DNA of 64,000 nt from Oceanicaulis sp. BBD 1991-10 (GCA_001657295.1 LYSW01000006.1:1-64000), one strand, 5' to 3'; shown: positions 53,421 through 62,551, counted from the first letter of the stretch. The notes: generated from the sequence alone by a model not told the origin. Numbers and translations: made by a program.

Positions 53421-53575
53421 CGCTCAAGGCTCCGCCCCGCGGCGCAGGAGGCGGACGCACATGCGCTGTTCGGCGGTCCAGCGGCGATCCTGACGCTGGC
53501 GCGAACTTACGCTGACGGCGGCCGTCTTCACGATATCGCCGGCGCGGCTGTCCGCTCGGTCGCGTCCCGCTCCGG

Positions 53576-54391
53576 CTAGGCGCCGAACACCGCTTCGCGG
53601 ATCATGTTGAGCGCCAGCACGAAGAGCGCGATGGCGAAAATCTGCTTTAAGCGCGCTGCGTTGAGCTTATGCGCCAGCGCCGCGCCAACCGGTGCGAGAA
53701 AAACCGCAGCGCCGGCCAGGATCACAAAGGCCGCCATATTCACATAGCCCAGCGAAAACGGCGCGCGGCCGGTCTCGTCCAGGCCCGCAATCATGAATCC
53801 CACTGCGCCCGGCAAGCCGATCGCCACGCCGAAACCGGCGGAGGTCGCCACCGCCTGATGCATGGTGCGTCCGCACACGCTCATCAGCGTGACGCCGAAG
53901 ACGCCCCCGCCGATGCCCATCAGGCTGGACAGCACCCCGATGAAGCCGCCCAACAGGCCGCGCAACGGCTGACCGGGCATGTCGTCGGCCAATCGCCAGT
54001 GGGGCCGGCCAAAGAAGAATTGCGCCGACAGGATCAATGCGACCGCACCGAACAGTCCGGTCAAGGCCCGCCCCGGCGCGAGATCGGCGACGGCCGAGCC
54101 CGCCAGCGCGCCGACCACGATCCACGGCGTCCAGGTGCGAAGGATCTGAAAATCAACCGCGCCGCGCTTGGCGTGGGCGGATACGGAGCGCAGGCTGGTG
54201 GCCACGATCACCGCGAGGGACGTGCCCACCGCCGCGTGCATGGCGTGATCCGGATAACCCAGTGCGGTGAACACGTAATACATCGCCGGCACCATCACGA
54301 CGCCGCCGCCGATGCCGAACAGTCCCGCGATCAGGCCGGCGCCGGCGCCGACGACGAGCAGCGCGGCGATGAAGGGCAGAAACTCCAGCAC
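53576..54391 (-). CDS. TauE/SafE family sulfite/sulfonate exporter-like protein
   Basis: A 271-residue membrane protein with about eight helices and the two repeats of the family: AGLIAGLFGIGGGVVMVPAM and GVLSSLMGIGGGVFGVTLM. TauE/SafE proteins are assumed to move sulfite, sulfoacetate or related anions across the inner membrane. The start is GTG 54391, eight nt after the MarR-type gene, so the two are cotranscribed. The cargo is not identifiable. Confidence 0.9.
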   Translation of the reverse strand: MLEFLPFIAALLVVGAGAGLIAGLFGIGGGVVMVPAMYYVFTALGYPDHAMHAAVGTSLAVIVATSLRSVSAHAKRGAVDFQILRTWTPWIVVGALAGSAVADLAPGRALTGLFGAVALILSAQFFFGRPHWRLADDMPGQPLRGLLGGFIGVLSSLMGIGGGVFGVTLMSVCGRTMHQAVATSAGFGVAIGLPGAVGFMIAGLDETGRAPFSLGYVNMAAFVILAGAAVFLAPVGAALAHKLNAARLKQIFAIALFVLALNMIREAVFGA

Positions 54392-54399
54392 CTGGACGC

Positions 54400-54864
54400 T
54401 CAGCGCAGGGTCTTCATGGAATCGAGCATGCGGCCGATCCGTTCCAGCTCATGGGCGTCGACGCCCAACCGCTCGGCGACTTCATCCTGCGCGGCGCGCC
54501 AGAGCGGCAGGACGGCGTTGAGCTTGGCTTCGCCCGCTTCGGTCAGCGACACGATGCGCGTGCGCGCATGGCCCGCTTCGATCCGCACGAAACCGGCGTC
54601 CTCCAGCCCCGCGATGGAGCGCTGCATGCTGGACAGGTCGAGTCCGGCGGCGCTCGCCAGCTCCGACAGAGACGCCGGCCCCGACGCGGCGACCGTCAAT
54701 AAAACCGTGACCTGGGCGGATGTCGTGGCTTCGCCGGCGAGGCGCCGGTCATAGATCGCCACGACAGCCCGATTGGCGGCGCGCACTTTGGCGGCCAAAC
54801 ACGCGTCAAGCACATGCTCGGCCTGTGCGGCCACTTCGCGCTGCGCATCCATGCCTGAGGTCAC
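54400..54864 (-). CDS. MarR family transcriptional regulator
   Basis: A 154-residue winged-helix protein: LSELASAAGLDLSSMQRSIAGLEDAGFVRIEAG (recognition helix and wing, about 65-98) with helices on either side for dimerisation. It probably controls the TauE/SafE gene 8 nt downstream. The start is GTG 54864 with GGAG about 9 nt upstream, or ATG 54852. Two 12-bp direct repeats in the upstream region are possible binding sites. Confidence 0.9.
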   Translation of the reverse strand: MTSGMDAQREVAAQAEHVLDACLAAKVRAANRAVVAIYDRRLAGEATTSAQVTVLLTVAASGPASLSELASAAGLDLSSMQRSIAGLEDAGFVRIEAGHARTRIVSLTEAGEAKLNAVLPLWRAAQDEVAERLGVDAHELERIGRMLDSMKTLR

Positions 54865-54965
54865 GCCCTTAACTCCAAGATCGACTCTGTTCCGGTTCTA
54901 GACCGACCGCCGGTTCAATCAAGCCAGGTCAACGGACCATGTGACAATAAACCATCACAAATTGG

Positions 54966-55001
54966 TTATGCAATTTGGGTTTACATTTCTTATGCAACTT
55001 G
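54966..55001. promoter_or_regulatory. Direct repeats TTATGCAAyTTG in marR/OMP intergenic region
   Basis: TTATGCAATTTG (54966-54977) and TTATGCAACTTG (54990-55001) are 24 bp apart, about two helical turns, in the AT-rich space between divergent genes. They could be operator half-sites for the MarR protein or -35/-10 variants for the OMP gene; not shown. Confidence 0.5.
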
Positions 55002-55062
55002 CTTTGTCAAATCGCCGATCGCGCTTCCCGCGGCCGGAGCCATCCAGGAGGGAGAATCCACC

Positions 55063-55773
55063 ATGAGAACCACACTCTTCGCCGCAAGCCTGAGCATCCT
55101 GACCGCCGCGGCTGCAATGGCGAGCCCCGACCGGCAAGTCTATGTTGGCGCGTTCACCGGACTTCACGCCGCCGACACCCAGGAAATGCGCGGCGCCAAT
55201 GCCGCGGGCGCACAGCGCAATATTGATATTGAGTATGACGATGCAGCCCTGTTCGGCGTCAATCTGGGCGTTGCAGGCCCGGACTATGGCTGGGGACGCC
55301 TGCGCGCAGAGATCGAAGTGGCGCATCGCGAGAATGATGTCGACCAGCTCATCCTCAATGGCGTCGAGCGCGGCGTGCGCGACGGTTCGCACACCTCTGT
55401 GACCACCGCCATGGTCAACGCTTACTGGGACAGCCGTCTGCTCCAGGACCGGTTTCGCGTCGGCGCGGGCGCCGGTTTCGGGCTGGCCGGCATTGATCAT
55501 GAAGTGCGCTACCGGGTCGAACGCCCGGCGAGCGCCGGCGGCGATCTGGCGATCGCGATTCCCAATACCGAGACCACCTTCGCCTACCAGCTGATCGGTC
55601 AGGGCGAATGGGAGCTTGGCGCCAATCTGTCCCTGGTCGGCGATGTCCGCTATTTCGACGCCGGCGCGTTTCAGGCCGAGCGCTATGTGCTGACCACGGG
55701 CGCCTTTGATTCCGTGCTCGACACCGACTGGACGGCCACCGAAGCGACCATCGGATTGCGCTATCGCTTCTAA
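55063..55773 (+). CDS. Outer-membrane beta-barrel (OmpA/opacity-like) protein
   Basis: A 236-residue protein: signal peptide about 1-20 (AAMASPD), then alternating amphipathic strands (for example RQVYVGAFTGLHA, GWGRLRAEIEVAHR, FRVGAGAGFGLAGIDHEVRY) and the C-terminal ATIGLRYRF with the terminal Phe of beta-barrel proteins. The barrel size suggests eight to ten strands. No OmpA-type peptidoglycan domain is present. GGAGGGAG precedes the ATG. Its stop overlaps the convergent dusA stop by 4 nt. Confidence 0.85.
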   Translation: MRTTLFAASLSILTAAAAMASPDRQVYVGAFTGLHAADTQEMRGANAAGAQRNIDIEYDDAALFGVNLGVAGPDYGWGRLRAEIEVAHRENDVDQLILNGVERGVRDGSHTSVTTAMVNAYWDSRLLQDRFRVGAGAGFGLAGIDHEVRYRVERPASAGGDLAIAIPNTETTFAYQLIGQGEWELGANLSLVGDVRYFDAGAFQAERYVLTTGAFDSVLDTDWTATEATIGLRYRF

Positions 55774-56804
55774 GAGGCGGTGCGCAAGAGTGCGCCCCGG
55801 GGGCCAATGCGCCCATCGGGCGCGCACTCGACCGCTTGCAGCGCCCGTTCCGTCACCGACCAGTCCGCGCCGGGTTTATTGGCTTCAGATGAGAGGACCT
55901 GACGCCATTTGCGTGCGCCCGGACGCCCCGCGAACAGGCCGAGCATGTGACGCGTGACGGCGTGCAGCTTCACGCCCCGGCTCAGCTGGTCCTCCACATA
56001 GGGGCGAAAAGCCGCGACCACTTCAATCGGGCTCGCCACCGGATTGGCGGCGCTGAAGATCGCGCGATCCGCATCGGCAAGGATCCACGGCGTCTGATAG
56101 GCCGCCCGGCCGACCATGACGCCGTCAAGTCCGCCTCGGTTTTCAAGCGCATGCGCCAGATCAATCAGGCCGCCATTAAGGATGATTTCAAGGTCCGGCC
56201 GCTCGCGTTTGAGCCGGTGCACCAGCGCATAGTCCAACGGCGGCACATCCCGGTTTTCCTTCGGACTCAACCCCTTCAGCCAGGCTTTGCGTGCGTGCAC
56301 GGTGAAGCTGGTGACGCCGGATTGCGCGACGATGTTCACAAACTCGAAAAGCGTGGCTTCGGGCTTCTGATCGTCGACGCCGAGCCGATGCTTGACCGTG
56401 ACCGGCACATTCACCGTTTCGCGCATCGCGATAAGACAGTCACGCACAAGCTCCGGCTCGCGCATCAGGCAGGCGCCGAACTTGCCCGACTGGACCCTGT
56501 CGGACGGGCAACCGACATTGAGGTTGATCTCCGCATAGCCGAATTCAGCCGCAATTCTGCTTGCCTGCGCCAGTGTTTCCGGATCGGACCCGCCCAGCTG
56601 GATGGCCACAGGATGTTCGGCCGGGTCAAATCCGATCAGGCGCGGTGCATCGCCATGGATCACCGCCTGGTCGACCGCCATCTCGGTATAGAGAAGCGCG
56701 CGGCGCGTCAGGACACGGTGAAACGCCCGGCAATGCCGGTCGGTCCAGTCCATCATCGGCGCCACCGATAAGCGGCGGTCCACGGTGTCGGGGTGCTGGT
56801 TCAT
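55770..56804 (-). CDS. dusA: tRNA-dihydrouridine synthase A
   Basis: A 344-residue flavoenzyme: SVAPMMDWTDRHCRAFHR, INLNVGCPSDRVQSGKFGACLM (catalytic Cys in NVGCPS), KHRLGVDD and the VMVGRAAYQTPW FMN-phosphate-binding strand. It reduces uridine 20/20a in tRNA D-loops. The size and RVQSGKFGACL signature fit DusA rather than DusB or DusC. The stop overlaps the convergent OMP gene. Confidence 0.93.
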   Translation of the reverse strand: MNQHPDTVDRRLSVAPMMDWTDRHCRAFHRVLTRRALLYTEMAVDQAVIHGDAPRLIGFDPAEHPVAIQLGGSDPETLAQASRIAAEFGYAEINLNVGCPSDRVQSGKFGACLMREPELVRDCLIAMRETVNVPVTVKHRLGVDDQKPEATLFEFVNIVAQSGVTSFTVHARKAWLKGLSPKENRDVPPLDYALVHRLKRERPDLEIILNGGLIDLAHALENRGGLDGVMVGRAAYQTPWILADADRAIFSAANPVASPIEVVAAFRPYVEDQLSRGVKLHAVTRHMLGLFAGRPGARKWRQVLSSEANKPGADWSVTERALQAVECAPDGRIGPRGALLRTAS

Positions 56805-57137
56805 GGGCGCGATGTAGGCCGCATGGGCGCAAAGCGCAATTCGGCCGCTCGATTTAGCGCGCGCCAGACACCTGCGTGCGACGGGCCTTCAGGCTCCCTG
56901 ACACGCCGCGCCAAAAGCGCGGCGGCCGGGCCGCGGGTCGCGACCGGCTTGAGGTCCAAACCGCCGAGCGCCCGGAGTTTGGACATTACGGCCGACGGCG
57001 ACAGAACATCGCCGAGGCCGCGCCAGGCAACGGCTTGGCGCAGGGCTCGTCGGATCGCATAAAGCCATATTAACCCTGCCGCTTAACCCGGTCTTGAAGC
57101 GGCCTGGCGTACGCTCTCTCGCCTGAAGGAGCACGCC
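56805..57137. other. Intergenic region, no gene seen
   Basis: About 330 bases. A short minus-strand frame (56801-56986) has no RBS and overlaps dusA's start region; I do not call it. No hairpin, RNA gene or repeat stands out. GAAGGAG immediately before 57138 is the RBS of the next gene. Confidence 0.55.
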
Positions 57138-57683
57138 ATGGCCAAAGCCGCCTATCACAAGCATCAGCGCGTCTATGTGCGCCCGGTCGGGACCTGGGCG
57201 ATGATCGAGCGGGTCAAGCCGCACTGGGTCAAGGATGTCGAGGAGCCGGTTCGGATCTATTACGATTGCGGCCTGGGCCGCGACTTCACCGAAGCGGAGC
57301 TGGCGGTCGAAGCGGTCGAACAGACCGACGCCGGGCGCTGGCGGATCATGCGCGCGCGCAATAAATGGCAAACCGTGGAGGAGTGCGCGCACCATCCTCA
57401 ACCGGGCACTTATCCCGTCGTGGTGACCGATGAGCAGGATTGGGGCGGATGGCGGGTGCCGGGCGCGGAGTATGACCGCGACCCTAACCGCATCGAAGCG
57501 CAAGCCCGCATGATCGTTCATGCGCCGCGCCTGCTGGCGTTGGCCGAAACCCTCACCCGGATGGCCGCCGAAGACGCTGAGGCGGGCCCTGATCTGATCG
57601 CCGTCGCACGGCGCGCAGAGGACCTTGTCCGCGCCGTCAAGGCCCGTCCCGGCGCGCCTGATCAATTGCAGGCCGCCGAGTAA
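57138..57683 (+). CDS. Hypothetical protein, KOW/SH3-like N-terminal part
   Basis: A 181-residue soluble protein with no membrane segment. The first half (YVRPVGTWAMIERVKPHWVK, then VRIYYDCGLGRDFTEAELAVE) suggests a small beta-barrel of the KOW/SH3 type; the C-terminal half is helical and Ala/Arg-rich (IEAQARMIVHAPRLLALAETL). GAAGGAG precedes the ATG. It lies 81 nt before a response regulator gene. I do not know its function. Confidence 0.75.
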   Translation: MAKAAYHKHQRVYVRPVGTWAMIERVKPHWVKDVEEPVRIYYDCGLGRDFTEAELAVEAVEQTDAGRWRIMRARNKWQTVEECAHHPQPGTYPVVVTDEQDWGGWRVPGAEYDRDPNRIEAQARMIVHAPRLLALAETLTRMAAEDAEAGPDLIAVARRAEDLVRAVKARPGAPDQLQAAE

Positions 57684-57764
57684 TCCAGTCGGTTAACCGG
57701 TCGGAAACGCTGCAGGTCCATATCTGTATGTCACGCCCGAGGATGAGGCAGCGCGCAGGCACGC

Positions 57765-58313
57765 ATGGCGAATCTGTCGAAAATCAACACCTTGGTTGTC
57801 GATGACAACGCGCACATGATCCATATCGTGCGGTCCATGCTGTTGGGTTTCGGCATTACGCGCACTTATGAGTCCCGGGATGCGGCCGAAGCGTTCGACA
57901 TCGTCCGCCACGAGCCGATCGATCTGATTATCGTCGATTTCCAGATGCCCTTGCTGGACGGTCTCGAATTCACCCAAATGGTTCGCACCGGCGGCGACAC
58001 GCGCAATCCCTATATTCCGATCATATTGCTGACCGCTCACACGGAGCGTTCACGCATCGTGGCGGCGCGCGACGCGGGCGTAACCGAAATCTGCGCCAAG
58101 CCGGTCACAGCGCATCAAATGTGGACCAAGATCGCGGCTGTGGTGAACAATCCGCGCCCCTTCGTCCGCGCCAAGTCGTATTTCGGTCCGGACAGGCGAC
58201 GCCAAGACCTTGAATTTAAGGGTGAAGACCGGCGCGCCACCGTCATTGACGGCGATAGCAAGCCGGAGGCCGGCGATGGCGCGGTCGTCGTAGAAGCGGA
58301 CACCGCCGCCTAG
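57765..58313 (+). CDS. Single-domain response regulator (CheY-like) with C-terminal tail
   Basis: A 182-residue protein. The receiver domain (about 8-125) has the acidic pair Asp13/Asp14, phosphoacceptor Asp58 (IIVDFQMP), Thr90 and Lys112, all expected. A tail with FGPDRRRQDLEFKGEDRR (about 140-165) follows, without a DNA-binding domain. It is 83 nt upstream of the PleC-like kinase and may be its partner. Confidence 0.92.
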   Translation: MANLSKINTLVVDDNAHMIHIVRSMLLGFGITRTYESRDAAEAFDIVRHEPIDLIIVDFQMPLLDGLEFTQMVRTGGDTRNPYIPIILLTAHTERSRIVAARDAGVTEICAKPVTAHQMWTKIAAVVNNPRPFVRAKSYFGPDRRRQDLEFKGEDRRATVIDGDSKPEAGDGAVVVEADTAA

Positions 58314-58396
58314 GGCGCGCGGATATCACCAGTTTCATTAGGCGCAAGCGGCATCACGGCTAGACCTCTGCGGTGCGAGCGCCCTACCCTGCCCGT

Positions 58397-60979
58397 ATGA
58401 TTCGCAAGGGCGAAGCGACCGGCGGCCGCGAGCGCCGCGCCGACCGGCAACGCGCCGGCGCTCGGGCTCGTGCGTCCGCCGCCCGGCCGGTCACCCTCGC
58501 CGTCCTCGCCTTTTCACTGGTTTTTGCGTGCGTGATCGCGGTCAAGCTCCAGCAGGAATGGACCGCCGCGCAAGGCGCGGCGGATGCTGCGAAGGCGCGC
58601 TCGGCGGCGCTTCTGGCGGAACGGGTCTCAAACCGCATTGCGGAGATTGACGGCGCCGCCGCCGTGGCCGCTGCGCAAATTGCAGCGCTTGACGCCGCCG
58701 ATGTCGAACCGTCGGCGCGCGCCGCGATCAACCGCCTGGCCGCCGCCGAGGCTGTTTACGGCGCAGCGGTGTTGATGCCGGATGGTCGGGTTTTCGCCGC
58801 CGGCGGCGCTTCAACCGAAACGCTGCGCGCGGCTGCGGACGCCGGCTTGCAGGATGGCCTCGCGGTCCGCGCCGGGGAAGCTGGATCGGTGGCGCACGCC
58901 TTTCCCACGCCGTTTGCCGACGGTTCGGTCGGCGCGGTCGTCGTGGTGTTCAGCCCTGACGCCCTGATCCCGGCGCCTCGGGCCGGAGTCCTTCATCTTC
59001 TCACCGACACGGACGGTCGATTGATCGCGATGGCGCCGGCGACCGCCTTTGACGGCGCGCCGCTGGCGGCGCAGCGCTTCGGACTGGACGCCGATCAGGT
59101 CGCGTCGCTCGCCGAACGCGGCGGCGCGCTGCGCGGCGCTCAACTCGGCGAGGAGGCGCAAACCCTGGGCGCGGCCCGCATACCCGGCGCGCCGCTCCAT
59201 GCCCTGGTGATCGGTTCGAGCGGCATCAATCAGGCCGCCTGGATCAACACGCTGGTCTTCCATGTTCTTCTGCTGATCGCTCCGCTGGGAACCGCCGTCG
59301 CGCTCTCGGCGCGCCTTCGGTCTGAAACCGACAAACTCGACGCAACCGAGCGGCGCCTGCGCGATTCCGAAAGCCGGCTGCGCCTGGCGATTGAAAGCGC
59401 GCGCTGCGGCGTCTGGGACTGGAATCTCGCCACCGACGAAGTCGTGCTGACGGACAGCTTCGCCCACCTGATCGGGCGGGCCAAAGGCGAGCGCCTCACG
59501 GGCCCGGAGCTGATGTTGATGTTCGGCGAGGACGACCGCCACCGCGTCCGCGCCGCCATGCGCGGCGCCGCCCAGGCCCAGGATGTCGACGTCGAGGTGC
59601 GCGCCGCAGGGCTCGCGGTCTGGCTGCAGCTGCGCGGACGATTGATGAGCGGCACCAATCGGATTGTCGGCGTGGCGATCGACGTCACCGAACGCAAGGG
59701 CGCCCAGGCCCGGGTCGCAGCGGCGGAATCCCGCCTGCGCGCCGCTCTGGAGTCCATGAATGAAAGCTTCGTGCTCTGGGACTCCCGGCAACGCCTGATC
59801 CTGTGGAACCGCAAGTTCCGGGAGTTTTTCGCCTTACCCGACGACGCGCTCAAACCCGGGATGAGCTATGGCGATGTGGAGGGCCGCGCAGGCCGCGCCA
59901 TCGAGAAAGTCCATGGCGAGGACGAGTATGCCGGTTACGAGCTGGAATTGCTGGACGGGCGCTGGCTGCGATATTCCGAGCGCCGGACCGCCGACGGCGG
60001 CCTGGTGTCGGTGGGCGCGGACATCACGGCGCTGAAATCCCAGGAAGCGGCCCTGCGCGACAATGACCGGGAAATGCGGCGCACGGTCGATAATCTGCGC
60101 CTGTCCCAGGAACGCGTTCAGGAACTTGCTGAGAATTACGAGCAGGAGAAAATCCGCGCGGAAGAGGCCAACCGGTCCAAGTCTGAATTCCTCGCCAACA
60201 TGTCCCACGAATTGCGCACGCCGCTCAATGCGATCAACGGCTTCTCCGAAATCATGTCCGGGGAGATGTTCGGTCCGCTCGGCCACGAGCGCTACAAGGA
60301 TTATGTTCAGGACATTCTCAGCTCCGGCCAGCATCTCCTTTCGCTGATCAACGACATCCTGGACATGTCCAAGATCGAGGCCGGCAAGATGCAGCTGCAG
60401 CCAGAGCCGGTCGATCCCGTCGAATTGGTCGAACAATGCGTCCGGATCATGCGGGCGCGGGCCGAGGAGAAGGACATCGCTCTTGCCGTGGAAGGCGCGC
60501 GCCTGCCCTCCATCGAGGCGGATCCGCGCGCCATGAAACAGGTATTGCTCAACCTGATGAGCAACGCCGTCAAATTCACGCCGGAAGGCGGCAAGGTTGT
60601 CGTGCGCACCTTCGACGCCGCCGACGGCGTCGTCATGCAGGTCGCCGACACGGGCATCGGCATCGCGGAGGAGGACCTGCCGCGCGTCGGCCGGCCGTTC
60701 GAACAGATTGAAAACCAGCACTCCAAGGTCCATCAGGGCTCGGGGCTGGGCCTGGCGCTTTCGAAGTCGCTGGTCGAGATGCATGGCGGCACGCTGCGGA
60801 TCGATTCCGTGCTCGGCAAAGGCACGACCGTGTCCTTCACCCTGCCCGCCGTGGCGGCGGTCGAACCCGATCCCGACGAAATGACCGACGACCCAGCGGC
60901 CCTCAGCGACGCCGAACACCGGGCGCTGTCGGGCGAGGCCGAGCCGGAATCGCGAAGCGAAGCGGCGGCAGCCCCTTAA
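58397..60979 (+). CDS. PleC-like sensor histidine kinase
   Basis: An 860-residue kinase: TM1 about 31-50, periplasmic sensor to about 280, TM2 about 283-310, two PAS domains (about 320-440 and 445-560), a coiled-coil linker, the HisKA box NMSHELRTPLNAINGFSEIM with His604, and HATPase (NLMSNAVKFTP, DTGIGI, QGSGLGLALSKSLVEMHGG). The kinase core, including EMFGPLGHERYKDYV, resembles Caulobacter PleC, which as kinase/phosphatase acts on DivK and PleD in polar development. Orthology is probable rather than proven. ATG 58397 is chosen; GTG 58373 is possible. It ends in a TTAA overlap with the convergent gene. Confidence 0.85.
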   Translation: MIRKGEATGGRERRADRQRAGARARASAARPVTLAVLAFSLVFACVIAVKLQQEWTAAQGAADAAKARSAALLAERVSNRIAEIDGAAAVAAAQIAALDAADVEPSARAAINRLAAAEAVYGAAVLMPDGRVFAAGGASTETLRAAADAGLQDGLAVRAGEAGSVAHAFPTPFADGSVGAVVVVFSPDALIPAPRAGVLHLLTDTDGRLIAMAPATAFDGAPLAAQRFGLDADQVASLAERGGALRGAQLGEEAQTLGAARIPGAPLHALVIGSSGINQAAWINTLVFHVLLLIAPLGTAVALSARLRSETDKLDATERRLRDSESRLRLAIESARCGVWDWNLATDEVVLTDSFAHLIGRAKGERLTGPELMLMFGEDDRHRVRAAMRGAAQAQDVDVEVRAAGLAVWLQLRGRLMSGTNRIVGVAIDVTERKGAQARVAAAESRLRAALESMNESFVLWDSRQRLILWNRKFREFFALPDDALKPGMSYGDVEGRAGRAIEKVHGEDEYAGYELELLDGRWLRYSERRTADGGLVSVGADITALKSQEAALRDNDREMRRTVDNLRLSQERVQELAENYEQEKIRAEEANRSKSEFLANMSHELRTPLNAINGFSEIMSGEMFGPLGHERYKDYVQDILSSGQHLLSLINDILDMSKIEAGKMQLQPEPVDPVELVEQCVRIMRARAEEKDIALAVEGARLPSIEADPRAMKQVLLNLMSNAVKFTPEGGKVVVRTFDAADGVVMQVADTGIGIAEEDLPRVGRPFEQIENQHSKVHQGSGLGLALSKSLVEMHGGTLRIDSVLGKGTTVSFTLPAVAAVEPDPDEMTDDPAALSDAEHRALSGEAEPESRSEAAAAP

Positions 60980-61488
60980 TCGCCGGGCGGAGGCCCTGGG
61001 CGGCGCTCGCGCAGGCCCGGGCCCGGACGGTCAAAGGGCGGCAGGCGCATGGCGGCGCGGAAGGCGGCTTGACGCTCCTCCGGCTCCAGATCCGAGGCGA
61101 TGTCCAGAATCAGCGCCTCTGTGGCGTCCTCAAGCGCAGCGCGGGATGCGCGCGAGCGATCCAGAGCCGCGGCGGCTTCCTCCGGATCAAAGGGATCGGC
61201 GAGCAAGGCTTGCGCGGCGGCCCGGCGCGCAACCGCGACGTCGCGGACCAAGTCTCCAAGCTCCCGGCGGGTGTCTTCGACGCGCTGACGCGCGGCGCGG
61301 CGCTCGTCGGGAGGCAATTGCTCCACGAAGGCGCGCAATTGAAATCCGCCGCCGCCGGCCCGCATCGTCGCGCCGGAGGCCGCGGGCGCCTCCGGAGCCA
61401 GCCAGCTGCGGGCGCCGGCCCCGAGGAGCACGCCGTTCAACAGCACGGAGACCAGAAGCAGGATGATCCAGATATTCAGCCGGCTCAT
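60976..61488 (-). CDS. Periplasmic heavy-metal sensor-like protein (CnrX/CpxP type)
   Basis: A 170-residue protein with one N-terminal membrane helix (about 7-27) and a helical periplasmic part (about 50-165) with LPPDERRAARQRVEDTRRELGD, the pattern of Metal_resist/CnrX/CpxP sensors. The metal-binding residues of CnrX (His/Met clusters) are not conspicuous, so a metal ligand is uncertain. Its ATG overlaps the anti-sigma gene's stop, making the third gene of the sigma operon. It ends overlapping the convergent kinase gene. Confidence 0.75.
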   Translation of the reverse strand: MSRLNIWIILLLVSVLLNGVLLGAGARSWLAPEAPAASGATMRAGGGGFQLRAFVEQLPPDERRAARQRVEDTRRELGDLVRDVAVARRAAAQALLADPFDPEEAAAALDRSRASRAALEDATEALILDIASDLEPEERQAAFRAAMRLPPFDRPGPGLRERRPGPPPGD

Positions 61489-61895
61489 CGTGCACCCTCC
61501 TCCAGCTCGAACACATCGACTTCTTCAAGCGCGCCGAAGGCTGCCGCGAAAACCGCATCATCCGGCGCACTCGATTCCGGCGCCGCGAGCCAGCCGGTCC
61601 CCAAGCCGACGGTCAGCATGACCGCGGCGGCCACCGCCGCCCAGGTCGGCGCAGCCGGCCTGCGGCTCGCCAAGCCGTCGGCCAGGATCTGATCAAAGAG
61701 CTCCGATGGCGGCGCGGCCTCTGCTGCCTTCGCGAGCATCGCGTCCAGGCGCCGCGCGGCCTTCAATACGGCTTCGGCCGCCTCTTCATGCGTCTCGACA
61801 TAGGCTTGCGCGGCGGCGCGCTCCGCCTCGGGCCAGCGATCCAACGCGCCGCCATAGGCCTCGGCCAGCGCTTCAAAGCGCTCCTGTGTCATCAT
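61485..61895 (-). CDS. Anti-sigma factor-like membrane protein
   Basis: A 136-residue protein. The N-terminal 75 residues are soluble and helical, with AEAYGGALDRWPEAERAAAQAYV (an anti-sigma-like helix), followed by a single membrane helix (about 82-102) and a short periplasmic end. The position between an ECF sigma factor (overlap 4 nt) and a CnrX-like protein (overlap 4 nt) supports an anti-sigma role. The canonical zinc-binding motif of ZAS anti-sigma factors is absent. Confidence 0.75.
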   Translation of the reverse strand: MMTQERFEALAEAYGGALDRWPEAERAAAQAYVETHEEAAEAVLKAARRLDAMLAKAAEAAPPSELFDQILADGLASRRPAAPTWAAVAAAVMLTVGLGTGWLAAPESSAPDDAVFAAAFGALEEVDVFELEEGAR

Positions 61896-62533
61896 GTTTC
61901 ACCTCCATGAACTCCGGCGAACCCGTCGATCAGATCGTCGCGCTCGCTCAGGAGCTCCGTCTTCAGCTTGCGGCGGGCTCGGGCGAGCAAGCTCTCCACC
62001 GCCTCAATGCTGACCCCCAAAATCTCCGCCGCCTCAATATTGGTGCAGTCCTGAAAACTGCAAAGCTCCAGAGCCGCCCTTTGACGCTCCGGCAAGGCGG
62101 CGATGGCGGCGCGAACGCGCCGGGCGCTGGCGTCCGCCGCCATCAAATCGTCCGCCCGCGGCGCCGCGTCGGCGCGCTCGGGCGCGTTTTCCTCCATGGT
62201 CTCCTCGCGCCGTTTACGCAGCTTGTCGAGGCAGGCGTTCGTCGCAATACGCGCGACCCAGGTCTCCAGGCGTGCGCGGTCTGCATCAAAGCGGTCGATC
62301 GCGCGCCACACCTTCACAAAGGTTTCCTGCGCGATGTCTTCCGCTTCGCCGGCGTCTTGCAGCAAACGCCGCGCCACGGAATACACCACCGGCAGGCAGC
62401 GCCGCGTCAGCGCTGCGATCGCCGCACGCTCGCCCCGGGAGACCGCCAGGGCGAGCGCGCGATCACCCGCGCGCGCATCCTGCTGCGGTCCGTCGGCAGG
62501 GGACCCGGAGATGACTCGCAGCATAGGACGCAT
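61892..62533 (-). CDS. ECF RNA polymerase sigma factor
   Basis: A 213-residue ECF sigma factor: region 2 (LLQDAGEAEDIAQETFVKVWRAIDRF), a Glu/Ala-rich linker, and region 4 (ALPERQRAALELCSFQDCTNIEAAEILGVSIEAVESLLARARRKLK). It heads an operon with an anti-sigma factor and a periplasmic CnrX-like sensor, all overlapping by 4 nt. Release by a periplasmic signal is likely, but the inducer is unknown. Start ATG 62533 or 62524. Confidence 0.93.
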   Translation of the reverse strand: MRPMLRVISGSPADGPQQDARAGDRALALAVSRGERAAIAALTRRCLPVVYSVARRLLQDAGEAEDIAQETFVKVWRAIDRFDADRARLETWVARIATNACLDKLRKRREETMEENAPERADAAPRADDLMAADASARRVRAAIAALPERQRAALELCSFQDCTNIEAAEILGVSIEAVESLLARARRKLKTELLSERDDLIDGFAGVHGGET

Positions 62534-62551
62534 GGCGGGGACAGCTTCCGG

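Noticed and set aside
53421-53575. Possible extra small gene between DUF1289 and tauE
   Set aside because: Only very short frames with no RBS; sequence looks like spacer DNA.
56801-56986. Short minus-strand ORF next to dusA
   Set aside because: No RBS, no conserved pattern, and its 3' end falls at the dusA start.
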